51,217 nucleotides of DNA from Andreesenia sp964489735 (GTDB taxonomy: Bacteria > Bacillota > Clostridia > Tissierellales > Gottschalkiaceae): assembly GCA_964489735.1 (NCBI GenBank), contig CAZBAL010000014.1:1-51217 (forward strand), written 5' to 3'. A model generated the notes under the pieces. It was not told the origin of the DNA. It did no database searches and worked only from the letters and a program-made list of their open reading frames with translations. Below, one piece after another: positions 40,308 through 48,193 of this stretch. The number at the start of each line of letters is the position of its first letter. Position 1 is the first letter of the stretch. The position numbers and the translations under genes are program-made.

Positions 40308-41048
40308 GTGGAATATAGTAAATATAAAAAAATAGATGCTCATTCTCATATAGGTGTTTTTGGAAGTTGGGCAAATGTATCTATAACTTGTGAAGAACTT
40401 GTTGCTCAGATGGAAGAGTATAATATAGAAAAAACAATACTATGTGGGACTAGTCATCTAGATAATGAGAATATACTAGAGGCATATTTGAATAATAAGG
40501 AAAAAATAATACCTATAGTGTTTCTGAATCCATATGATGGAGAGAAGGCAGTTGAAAACTTAGAGTATTATTACAATAGAGGTTTTCAAGGAATAAAACT
40601 TCATCCTTTAGCAAATAGTTATGTGGCAGATGATGAAATACTTGATCCCATTATGAGAAAGGCTGATGAGTTGGGTATACCAGTTTTTATACATTGCGGA
40701 CATCCTCCTTTTTCACTGCCTTGGAGCATAGGTCTTTTAGCAGAGAGATTTCCAAATGTAAATGTAATTATGATTCATATGGGACATGGTCATGGAGTAT
40801 ATATAGATGGCAGTATAAAAATGGCTAAGAGATATCCGAATATATATTTAGAGATGTCAGGTATGCCTATGCAGTCTAAAATTAAAGAAGCGTATGAAAC
40901 GGTTGGAAGCGATAGGATAATGTTTGGAATTGATGCTCCATTTCATCATCCAACATTAGAAATACAAAAGGTAATGACATCGGAGTTGGATGAAAAAGGA
41001 TTGGAAGACGTGTTCTATAATAATGCTAAAAAAATTATGAAATTATAG
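40308..41048 (+). CDS. Amidohydrolase family 2 (ACMSD-like) metal-dependent hydrolase
   Basis: 246-residue TIM-barrel enzyme. Metal-binding residues are visible: HSH at residues 12-14, a GIKLHP strand near 93, FIHCGH near 127, MIHMGHG near 156 and the Asp in FGIDAPFHHP near 206. These match amidohydrolase-2 enzymes, which include decarboxylases and lactonases; the specific substrate is unknown. GTG 40308 has AAGGTGGCGAT upstream. It is the second gene after the ECF S component and is likely its catabolic partner. The gene ends at a terminator shared with the convergent TRAP operon. Confidence 0.85.
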   Translation: MEYSKYKKIDAHSHIGVFGSWANVSITCEELVAQMEEYNIEKTILCGTSHLDNENILEAYLNNKEKIIPIVFLNPYDGEKAVENLEYYYNRGFQGIKLHPLANSYVADDEILDPIMRKADELGIPVFIHCGHPPFSLPWSIGLLAERFPNVNVIMIHMGHGHGVYIDGSIKMAKRYPNIYLEMSGMPMQSKIKEAYETVGSDRIMFGIDAPFHHPTLEIQKVMTSELDEKGLEDVFYNNAKKIMKL

Positions 41049-41084
41049 TAGAATAAATAATTAAGTGAAGGAATTGGAAAAAAC

Positions 41085-41125
41085 AAACCGCACAACTTTA
41101 ATATATTGTTGTGCGGTTTTATATT
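41085..41125. terminator. Bidirectional terminator between the hydrolase and the TRAP operon
   Basis: 12-bp perfect stem AAACCGCACAAC (41085-41096) with GTTGTGCGGTTT (41108-41119), A-run to the left and T-run to the right. Confidence 0.92.
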
Positions 41126-41142
41126 TATGGAAGAAAAGTTCA

Positions 41143-42417
41143 TTATTTTGATAGGTTTGGAACGAATAGTGACAATTCCGGTATAAATGTAATCAGCAAC
41201 AGGGCTATTATACTCAGTATAATGAAAGGTATAGCTCCTCTTATTATGTCATTAATAGATGAGTCATCGAGTCCAGTTGCAACAAATAAGTTAAGACCGA
41301 ACGGTGGAGTAAACATACCAATTGCTCCATTAACTACCATTATTATTCCTAAGTGAATAGGATCTATTCCAAACTGTTTTGTTAATGGGAATAATAGTGG
41401 GGCAAGAATTGTTGTTGAAGATGCACCATCTATGAACATTCCAGTTATTAACAATATAACGTTAACGATTAATAAAATAACTACCTTGGAACTGCTAATA
41501 GTCACAAGTGATTCCGCCAATTTTTGTGGTACTTGCTGACTCGTTAACACCCAAGCAAATACAGATGCAGCAGATATTAATATCATTATCTGTGCAGTTC
41601 CTACAACAGAATCGGAAGATGCCTTTAAAAGTTCTTTAAAGGTCATATTTTTATATACAAATAGTGAAATTAGTATAGCGTAAACTGCAGCAACAGCAGC
41701 CGCTTCAGTTGGAGTAAATATACCTCCATATATTCCACCAATAATAATTACAGGAATTCCTAAAGCCCATGAAGCATCTTTAAAAGCTTCCCACTTTTCT
41801 TTTCCAGTTTTTTTAGGCTGAACTGGCAAATCATTTCTCTTTGCATAAATATAAGAGTATACCATAAACACTAGTCCAAACAATATACCTGGAACAACTC
41901 CTGCTAGGAAAAGGTCTCCTACTGAAACACCCGTAACAGATCCATATACGATCATACCGATACTTGGAGGTATGATTACAGCAATTGCTGAACTTGAAGT
42001 TATAAGTCCCATAGTGAACTCTTTACTATATCTTGCTTCTCTTAAAGCTGGTACCATCAAGGCTCCGATAGCAACAACTGTTGCAGGACTCGAACCTGAA
42101 ACTGCACCAAAAAACATACATGATAGGACTACTGTCATTGCAAGTCCACCTTTTTTATGTCCTACGAAGGCATTTGCAAAATCGAGTATTTTATTAGAAA
42201 GTCCTCCACCTCTCATTACATTAGCAGCTAGTATAAAGAAAGGAACTGCCATTAAAGAGAACTTATCTATTCCAGCAAACATTCTCTGTCCGACTATCTC
42301 TAAAGGAATACTAGTAAACAATCCTATAGCTGCGATTGAGGATAGTCCTAAAGCAACATAGACAGAAGTACTACTTACCAAAAGTATTACTACTATAGCT
42401 AATAAAGCTAGTTCCAT
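41143..42417 (-). CDS. dctM: TRAP transporter large permease subunit
   Basis: 424-residue membrane protein with about 12 transmembrane segments, DctM/SiaM family, the ion-coupled transport channel. Conserved regions include AVPFFILAANVMRGGGLS (about 58-75), GAVSGSSPATVVAIGALMVPAL (about 107-128), IPPSIGMIVYGSVTGVSVGDLF (about 147-168) and TGMFIDGASSTTILAPLLFP (about 329-348). Start ATG 42417 has AAGGAGAT correctly spaced; ATG 42426 abuts that site. One base separates it from the stop of the small subunit gene. Last gene of the P-Q-M operon. Confidence 0.95.
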   Translation of the reverse strand: MELALLAIVVILLVSSTSVYVALGLSSIAAIGLFTSIPLEIVGQRMFAGIDKFSLMAVPFFILAANVMRGGGLSNKILDFANAFVGHKKGGLAMTVVLSCMFFGAVSGSSPATVVAIGALMVPALREARYSKEFTMGLITSSSAIAVIIPPSIGMIVYGSVTGVSVGDLFLAGVVPGILFGLVFMVYSYIYAKRNDLPVQPKKTGKEKWEAFKDASWALGIPVIIIGGIYGGIFTPTEAAAVAAVYAILISLFVYKNMTFKELLKASSDSVVGTAQIMILISAASVFAWVLTSQQVPQKLAESLVTISSSKVVILLIVNVILLITGMFIDGASSTTILAPLLFPLTKQFGIDPIHLGIIMVVNGAIGMFTPPFGLNLFVATGLDDSSINDIIRGAIPFIILSIIALLLITFIPELSLFVPNLSK

Positions 42418-42418
42418 T

Positions 42419-42892
42419 TTAATCATCTCCTTTCTTTACAACTTTTATCTGTTTTACTAATTCTTGAATAAATCTGATAAGCATGAGCACTCCTCCAACA
42501 GGCATCGCACCATAAACAATCCACATTGGAACTTCAAGGGTGGAGCTCAGCTGACCAGTTATATATACAACTCTAACTAAATTGAATGTTTTTACAATAA
42601 AGATGGAAGTGAATAGTATTGCCATGATGATTGTAAAAACTGATAGAATATTTTTTCCTCTTTTACTTAAAAGAGCTGTGATAGAGTCTATCCCTATATG
42701 AGCTCCTTTATAAATACAAATACTTCCTCCAACGAATGTTATCCATATGATACTATATCTTGAAAATTCTTCTGCCCAGTCTATTGATAATCCAAATATT
42801 CTGAGAATTACATTGATAAATAGTAATGCAGTAATTATAAGTAACAAGACAGAAGTGAAAATATCTTCTATTTTTCTTAATATCTTATCCAA
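42419..42892 (-). CDS. dctQ: TRAP transporter small permease subunit
   Basis: 157-residue protein with four transmembrane helices. The family motif WAEEFSRYSIIWITFVGGSICIYKG-type region (here in two pieces, WAEEFSRY near 46 and ITFVGGS near 57) and HIGIDSITALLS near 70 are typical of DctQ. It forms the scaffold with the large permease. Start TTG 42892 fits AGGAGGTG spacing; the GTG at 42901 lies inside that site. It is positioned between the P and M genes. Confidence 0.92.
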   Translation of the reverse strand: MDKILRKIEDIFTSVLLLIITALLFINVILRIFGLSIDWAEEFSRYSIIWITFVGGSICIYKGAHIGIDSITALLSKRGKNILSVFTIIMAILFTSIFIVKTFNLVRVVYITGQLSSTLEVPMWIVYGAMPVGGVLMLIRFIQELVKQIKVVKKGDD

Positions 42893-42904
42893 TTTATTCA
42901 CCTC

Positions 42905-43933
42905 CTAATTTGACTCTAATTCTTTAATATTTTCAGTTGCACTATCCAGTATTTCATCCCCGAACATATTTCTATAAACTTCATAAACAGGTTTTGTTTT
43001 TTCGATAATCTTTTCAGTTTCTTCTGGACTAAGTTCAACTATTTCTGTGCCCGAATCTTCTATGACTTTAATATATTTTTCTTCTTCTCTTGCAACTTCA
43101 GCTCTTTCCCAAACAGCTGCATTTCTTCCAGCTTCATATAGTATGTCTTGATATTCTTTTGGAAGTTCTTTAAACCACATATTGTTGAATAAAAGAACAT
43201 GAGCTAAGTATGCATGATCCGTTTTAATTAAATATTTTTGTACTTCATAGAACTTCATGTTTTCTATTGTAACTAGAGGGTTTTCCTGCCCATCTATTAC
43301 CCCTAATTGTAGGGAATTGTATAGTTCAGCAAAGTCGATTGGAACGGGATTGGCTCCTAAAGTTTTAAACTGTTCCATTACTATTGGAGACTCCATGGTT
43401 CTAAACTTCTGTCCTTTGAAATCATCTGCTGAATTAATCGGCTTATTACTGGTGAACTGCTTGAATCCATCCTCGTAGAATGCAACACCTTTGACATACT
43501 GTTTTTCTAAACCATCTAACAGCTTTGTTCCAACTTTTCCATCCATGAGATCGTATGCAATTTCTCTAGTAGGAAATAAGTATGGTAAGTCAAATAGCTG
43601 TAATTCTGGAGCAAATCCGGATATTCTAGCGGTAGGTACAAGTGCAACTTCCTGGGTTCCAAGTTGCAGACCTTCAAACATTTCCCTTGCACTTCCTAAC
43701 TGGCTACTTGGGAATATGTTGACTTTAATTTTTCCGTCTGTTTTTTCTTCAACTTCCTCCTTAAATTTAACAGCTGATTTATCTTGTGGGCTGTCTGGCA
43801 TAAATCCATGACCATAATTAATTTCGATTACGTCAGAATCTTTACTGGTTGATTTACAGCCTGTAAATGCTATGAAAATAATTAAGGATAATGAAGTTAG
43901 TAAAATTAGTTTTTTGTGATTTACATTTAACAT
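42905..43933 (-). CDS. dctP: TRAP transporter substrate-binding lipoprotein
   Basis: 342-residue extracellular binding protein. N-terminal signal ends in FTGC with lipidated Cys26. The DctP-type fold shows YGHGFMPDSPQDKSAVKFKEE near residue 40, FPSSQLGSAREMFEGLQLGT near 74 and KFRTMESPIVMEQFKTLGANP near 184, where the Arg of FRTMESP is the family residue that binds a carboxylate. LYNSLQLGVIDGQENP follows near 214. The ligand is therefore an organic acid, but the exact one cannot be told. ATG has AAAGGAGATATAACA upstream. First gene of the operon, under a sigma-54 promoter. Confidence 0.95.
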   Translation of the reverse strand: MLNVNHKKLILLTSLSLIIFIAFTGCKSTSKDSDVIEINYGHGFMPDSPQDKSAVKFKEEVEEKTDGKIKVNIFPSSQLGSAREMFEGLQLGTQEVALVPTARISGFAPELQLFDLPYLFPTREIAYDLMDGKVGTKLLDGLEKQYVKGVAFYEDGFKQFTSNKPINSADDFKGQKFRTMESPIVMEQFKTLGANPVPIDFAELYNSLQLGVIDGQENPLVTIENMKFYEVQKYLIKTDHAYLAHVLLFNNMWFKELPKEYQDILYEAGRNAAVWERAEVAREEEKYIKVIEDSGTEIVELSPEETEKIIEKTKPVYEVYRNMFGDEILDSATENIKELESN

Positions 43934-43972
43934 TGTTATATCTCCTTTCTTTGTTTCTCGCTATAATATACT

Positions 43973-43988
43973 TGCAAATATCATGCCA
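43973..43988 (-). promoter_or_regulatory. Sigma-54 promoter of the TRAP operon
   Basis: On the minus strand TGGCATGATATTTGCA carries the -24 GG and -12 GC with exactly 10 bases between them, matching TGGCAC-N5-TTGCA. Start near 43962, about 29 bases before dctP. The adjacent regulator is a GAFTGA-containing sigma-54 activator. Confidence 0.9.
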
Positions 43989-44034
43989 AGTATATGAGTG
44001 TGTAGAAATAGGGATTATTATAGTGGGAAAATAA

Positions 44035-44059
44035 AAAAAGTGCAAAAATTGCACTTTTT
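44035..44059 (-). terminator. Regulator-gene terminator that doubles as upstream activating site 1
   Basis: Perfect 11-bp arms (44035-44045 and 44049-44059) around AAA. On the minus strand it is followed by a T-run, so it terminates the regulator gene. Its core TGCAA-N3-TTGCA (44041-44053) is also one of two palindromes centred at about -85 from the sigma-54 start. Confidence 0.8.
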
Positions 44060-44063
44060 ATAA

Positions 44064-44076
44064 TGCAAATTTTGCA
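44064..44076. promoter_or_regulatory. Upstream activating site 2 for the sigma-54 promoter
   Basis: Palindrome TGCAAATTTTGCA, centre 44070, about -108 from the predicted start and 23 bases from site 1, with which it shares TGCAA-N3-TTGCA. It lies just after the stop codon of the regulator gene. Confidence 0.72.
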
Positions 44077-44079
44077 CTT

Positions 44080-45429
44080 TTAGCTCTTTAGATAATCTTT
44101 TAGCTTGTATTGTAAGCTTCTTTCGCTTATATCTAACATTTTTGCAGTGTTTTTTCTACTCCCATCATTTGCCTCTAGTGTTTTCAGTATTATAATTTTT
44201 TCGAGTTGAGCCAGTGTCATGCCAAATTTTAACCCAGGTATAATGTCTGAACATTGGCCTTGACCTTGAAAGTATTCACTTGGCAGATCGGAAACCTTTA
44301 TGCTGTCTCCATCTTGAAACACCATTATTCTCTCAATTAAGTTCTGTAACTCTCTTATATTTCCTGGCCAATTGTACTCTGTAAGAGACTGTATAACTTC
44401 ATTCTCAATCTTAGGCACTTTTTTGTTAAATTCTTCTGAATATTTTTGAACAAAGTACTCCGTTAGATCTTCCATGTCTTCAAGTCTTTCCCTAAGTGGA
44501 GGCATCTCGAGTTTTACTACATTTAGCCTGTAATAGAGATCTTCACGAAAGTTACCCTCTGCTACTTCATCAAGTAAGTTTCTATTCGTTGCGGCAACAA
44601 TTCTAACATTAACCTTTTTCTTTTTTTCACTGCCAAGTGGTTGTATCTCCATGTCTTCCAATACTCTGAGTATTTTTGACTGCAATTTATAGTCCATTTC
44701 TCCAATTTCATCTAGAAACAGTGTTCCATTGTGGGCCATCTCAATTCTTCCCATTTTCTTCTTTTCTGCTCCTGTAAATGCGCCTTTTTCATAACCAAAA
44801 AGCTCACTCTCTAGTAAATCAGATGGAATAGCTGCACAGTTTACAATTTCTAAATTATTTTCATGTCTGCAACTATTAAAATGCAAAAGTTTAGCAATTA
44901 GATCTTTACCAGTACCGCTTTCACCTGTAATTAAAACGTTTGTGTTTAAATCTTTTACTTTATCGACTTTATTCAATATGTCTTTTATAGCAACTGATTT
45001 TCCAATTATCAGATTGTTCTTACTGTCACCGCCAACTATTTTTTCTAGGTTGCTAATTTTACCTGACAAGTTTCTCATTTTTATACAGCTATCTATCAAG
45101 ACTAAAAGTTCTTCTGAATCTAATGGCTTTGTTATATAATGTGTTGCACCATTTTTCATCGCTTCCACTGAAGACTTTATGCTTCCATAGGCTGTCATCA
45201 TAATTACCTGAATGGTAGGGTTTTCACTTTTAATGGTTTTCAATACCTCAAGACCATTGTATTCTCCAATTTTAAGGTCTAAAAGAACTACATCGATTTC
45301 ATTCTCTTTTATTATTTCTAAACCCTCCAAAGGATTTTGTGACGAAAAAACTTCGTAACAATCTTCTAACAAGAAGGTCAATGAGTCGCATATAGAAATC
45401 TCATCATCTATTATCAATATTTGCTTCAT
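44080..45429 (-). CDS. Sigma-54-dependent response regulator (NtrC/DctD-type)
   Basis: 449-residue activator with three domains. The receiver (residues 1-120) has the acidic pocket DDE at 8-10, phospho-acceptor Asp51 in LLDLK, and T/K in MMTAYGS and ITKPLD. The AAA+ domain (about 145-375) has Walker A GESGTGKD, the sigma-54 loop GAFTGA, Walker B LFLDEIGEM and the Arg finger region FREDLYYRLNV. The C-terminus is a Fis-type helix-turn-helix (about 405-449) with NTAKMLDISERSLQYKLK. ATG 45429 has GAGGAGGATAATT upstream and overlaps the sensor gene by 26 bases. It should bind the twin palindromes downstream of its own gene and activate the TRAP operon. Confidence 0.96.
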   Translation of the reverse strand: MKQILIIDDEISICDSLTFLLEDCYEVFSSQNPLEGLEIIKENEIDVVLLDLKIGEYNGLEVLKTIKSENPTIQVIMMTAYGSIKSSVEAMKNGATHYITKPLDSEELLVLIDSCIKMRNLSGKISNLEKIVGGDSKNNLIIGKSVAIKDILNKVDKVKDLNTNVLITGESGTGKDLIAKLLHFNSCRHENNLEIVNCAAIPSDLLESELFGYEKGAFTGAEKKKMGRIEMAHNGTLFLDEIGEMDYKLQSKILRVLEDMEIQPLGSEKKKKVNVRIVAATNRNLLDEVAEGNFREDLYYRLNVVKLEMPPLRERLEDMEDLTEYFVQKYSEEFNKKVPKIENEVIQSLTEYNWPGNIRELQNLIERIMVFQDGDSIKVSDLPSEYFQGQGQCSDIIPGLKFGMTLAQLEKIIILKTLEANDGSRKNTAKMLDISERSLQYKLKDYLKS

Positions 45430-47371
45430 AATTATCCTCCTCATTTTTATAAAATATAAGTTCCACTTGAGTTCCATTTTCTAAATTTCTAATCATTATA
45501 TCCCCATTATTTTCTTTCATAATGGTATACGAAGTGCTCAGTCCTAAGCCTGTTCCAGAATGTTTCGTTGTAAAGAAGGGATCAAAAGCTTTGCTGATTT
45601 CATTCTCATCTATACCAATACCATCATCAGTTATATAGATTTTAACTCTATCATTTAAATCTTCAGTCTCAATAGCTATAGTTCCATTCGAATCAATAGC
45701 TTCTATACCATTTAATATAATATTTATTATTACTTGACGAATCTGCTGTTTATCAGAAAATATTTCAATAGAATCATGAACATTGTTATTTACCACTATC
45801 TTCTTTTCATTGAGTCTAGTTCTTAAAAAGAACAATATTTCATCAAGTTCCAGTTTTAAGTTCCAATGTTCTTTTTTGAATTGCTTTGGCTTAGAATACT
45901 CTAACAAGTTCGTAAGAAGATTGTTGAGTCTGTCTATTTCAACCGGGAGCTGCTCAGTAATTTTATCTCTAAATCTAGGATTGTCATATTTCAGTGGTAA
46001 CAAGTCTATATAATTTTTGATAGCTGTTAGTGGATTTCTAATTTCATGTGCAATGCTTGAAACTAGCAAGCCTAATGATTCGAGTTTATCCCTTTGTTTT
46101 AATTTCTCTCTCAGCAAGACCATTTCTGTAATATCTCTTATTACAATTAATGTACCAGTATTACTCTTGTCATAATTGTGAAAAGGATATATATCATAAA
46201 CAAACACAACTTTGCCCAGTTCACTGCTTATTGTGTTCTCTAAAGAATTAAAGGCAATTCCACTATCTATAACCATCTTTATCTTATCAGATTCTATATA
46301 ATTGATTATAAGAGAATCTTCAAAGTGCTTTCCTTTTTCACTCATTAGTCTACACCCTAATATTTCTTCAGTTTTTTTATTGATATCCGAGACGACACCT
46401 TCAGGATTAAGAGTTATAAGACCGCTTCTCATACTGCTAATCAGCTGTTCTTTAAATGCTAGATTATCATGTAACTCTCTGTTCTTTTTTTCTATTTCCT
46501 CCGTACGTTTTATAACTTCATTCTTTAATGCTTTATTAATCCTTGTAATTACTATTACTACGAGCATTACTAAGCATAGAGCTATGATCAGAAGGGGAGT
46601 GATCTTCTTTAAATTCTCATTGCTTTCGTCATAAATATCACCAAACCATTTTTCATAAATTTTCTGATATGTTCCATTGGCTTTTATATTCTTGATAGCT
46701 TCGTTAAACTCTTCAGGAAGTTTATTGTCATTTATATTAAATGCGACACCATAGGGTGTTGGAGCTATATCATAGGCAATTGCCTTTACTTTATCTTGCA
46801 TAGAAAGTTCTTTAATAGAGTATAGGGCATTGGCTTTATTACCAAGCACAGCATCAACTTTTCCATTGCTGAGCTGCTTAAAAGAGTCTTGAATGTCATT
46901 AGAGAATTCAACTTCTATCTCACCAACATCTGATAAAATGTATGCTCCTATCCCATGTCTTTGAACAGATACTTTCTTTCCTTTTAAACTGGATATATTG
47001 TGTATTTCTCTATTTTCTTTCAATGTAAAAATAACTAAGGAGTCATTTAAGTATTCGTCAGAAAAATTATAGATTCTTTTTCTCTCTTCATTAAAACTCA
47101 TACCCTGGATTCCATCAATGTTTCCATCGATAAGATCTTTATGTGCTTTCATCCAGTCCATTGGTATTATATTAATTTCTTTTCCCATTTCTATTGATAG
47201 AGCTTTCATTATATCTACATTAAAGCCAACATACTGTCCATCCTTGTCTACAAATTCATAGGGTGGATAGTTTTTATCTCCTGCTAATGTGATTTTTTCT
47301 TTTGCATGGGCTGGAAATGAAAAAAGCAATAACAGTGTTGTTATTATAACTGAATATATTATTTTTCTCAT
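45404..47371 (-). CDS. Sensor histidine kinase with extracellular solute-binding domain
   Basis: 655 residues. A signal peptide (1-23) precedes a type 3 solute-binding domain (about 24-245, GDKNYPPYEFVDKDGQYVGF, KKVSVQRHGIGAYIL), a transmembrane helix (about 256-277), a PAS domain (about 305-420) and the kinase core. The H-box SIAHEIRNPLTAIKNY is near 442, with N-box NIILNGIEAID, G1 DDGIGIDENE and G2 HSGTGLGLS in the ATP-binding domain near 545-625. It should sense an extracellular amino-acid-like or organic-acid ligand and phosphorylate the regulator, which its gene overlaps by 26 bases. ATG follows TAGGTGG. It is the first gene of the two-gene operon. Confidence 0.95.
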   Translation of the reverse strand: MRKIIYSVIITTLLLLFSFPAHAKEKITLAGDKNYPPYEFVDKDGQYVGFNVDIMKALSIEMGKEINIIPMDWMKAHKDLIDGNIDGIQGMSFNEERKRIYNFSDEYLNDSLVIFTLKENREIHNISSLKGKKVSVQRHGIGAYILSDVGEIEVEFSNDIQDSFKQLSNGKVDAVLGNKANALYSIKELSMQDKVKAIAYDIAPTPYGVAFNINDNKLPEEFNEAIKNIKANGTYQKIYEKWFGDIYDESNENLKKITPLLIIALCLVMLVVIVITRINKALKNEVIKRTEEIEKKNRELHDNLAFKEQLISSMRSGLITLNPEGVVSDINKKTEEILGCRLMSEKGKHFEDSLIINYIESDKIKMVIDSGIAFNSLENTISSELGKVVFVYDIYPFHNYDKSNTGTLIVIRDITEMVLLREKLKQRDKLESLGLLVSSIAHEIRNPLTAIKNYIDLLPLKYDNPRFRDKITEQLPVEIDRLNNLLTNLLEYSKPKQFKKEHWNLKLELDEILFFLRTRLNEKKIVVNNNVHDSIEIFSDKQQIRQVIINIILNGIEAIDSNGTIAIETEDLNDRVKIYITDDGIGIDENEISKAFDPFFTTKHSGTGLGLSTSYTIMKENNGDIMIRNLENGTQVELIFYKNEEDNYEANIDNR

Positions 47372-47627
47372 ATTATCAATCCACCTAACACTTAGTAATA
47401 TTTAGTACAGTCTATTTTAACAGAATATTAGAAAAAATTCTTTAAAATATGAGTTAGAGAAACAATAGTTACTAATCCTTATTATTATTTGAACTTATTA
47501 TAATCTATGGATGTATTGATATAACTAATAGGAAAAGAAAGTACTATAGGATAAAACAATATAAATAGATATTTTTAGTATGATAGAATCTATGTGAATA
47601 TAGAATATATTTTTAGGAGGGAAATAT
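47372..47627. other. Divergent intergenic region between the sensor kinase and ykoE-like genes
   Basis: 256 bases, AT-rich. An extended -10 TG-A-TAGAAT near 47582-47590 may serve the plus-strand transporter operon. A TAAAAT on the minus strand near 47415 may serve the kinase. No TPP riboswitch, T-box or terminator pattern was seen. Confidence 0.45.
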
Positions 47628-48191
47628 ATGCAAAAAATGAAATTAAAAGAATTAGTGGTATTAGCAATGATAAGTGTGGTGATAGGAGTCGCATTCTTGG
47701 GACTTGACACTGTGTACAGACCACTTCAATCTGTAGCTGGTCCAGTAGGAGGAGATATAATATATGGAGTATATCTAATCTCAGCATTGCTATCTATGTA
47801 TTTAATAAGAAAACCAGGTGCAGCACTTGCTGGATCTTTGTTTACTGGACTCGTAAATTTATTATTAGGTAGTCCATATGGTATTAACATTATTGTAGCA
47901 TCGCTATTACAAGGAATAGGAGTGGAGATTCCATCTTTTGCTACCAAGCATAAGAAGTTTAATATAGTGATTATGAGTATTAGTGCTGTGTTAGCAATGA
48001 TATTAGTTACTATAAGAGACTATTTTGTGTTCGGATTTAGTCTATATCAAGGATTAATACCAATTATGCTCGTAATAAGGATAATAAGTTCTATAGTATT
48101 AGGAGCAGGCTTATCGATACTTATTGCTAACGGAATCGGTAGAACAGGGGTATTAAGAGGATTTGGAATAGGTAGAAGGGAAGAAAACTAA
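47628..48191 (+). CDS. ykoE: YkoE-family ECF transporter S component
   Basis: 187-residue membrane protein with about six helices. The N-terminus LKELVVLAMISVVIGVAFLG and the block GGDIIYGVYLISALLSMYLIRKPGAAL (shown in pieces: GGDIIYG about 43-49 and RKPGAALAG about 64-72) are typical of YkoE, the predicted hydroxymethylpyrimidine/thiamine S component. The family link to thiamine is based on Bacillus ykoFEDC, which has a TPP riboswitch; none is visible here. ATG has AGGAGGG upstream. It is followed after 2 bases by the ATPase gene. Confidence 0.82.
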   Translation: MQKMKLKELVVLAMISVVIGVAFLGLDTVYRPLQSVAGPVGGDIIYGVYLISALLSMYLIRKPGAALAGSLFTGLVNLLLGSPYGINIIVASLLQGIGVEIPSFATKHKKFNIVIMSISAVLAMILVTIRDYFVFGFSLYQGLIPIMLVIRIISSIVLGAGLSILIANGIGRTGVLRGFGIGRREEN

Positions 48192-48193
48192 GC

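Noticed and set aside
41111..41356. Plus-strand open frame over the end of the TRAP large permease gene
   Set aside because: No ribosome binding site; antisense to a clear DctM gene.
43257..43811. Two plus-strand open frames inside the TRAP binding-protein gene
   Set aside because: Antisense shadows of dctP without ribosome binding sites.
47372..47627. TPP riboswitch before the YkoE-like gene
   Set aside because: The conserved CTGAGA and ACCTGA elements are not present on the plus strand.
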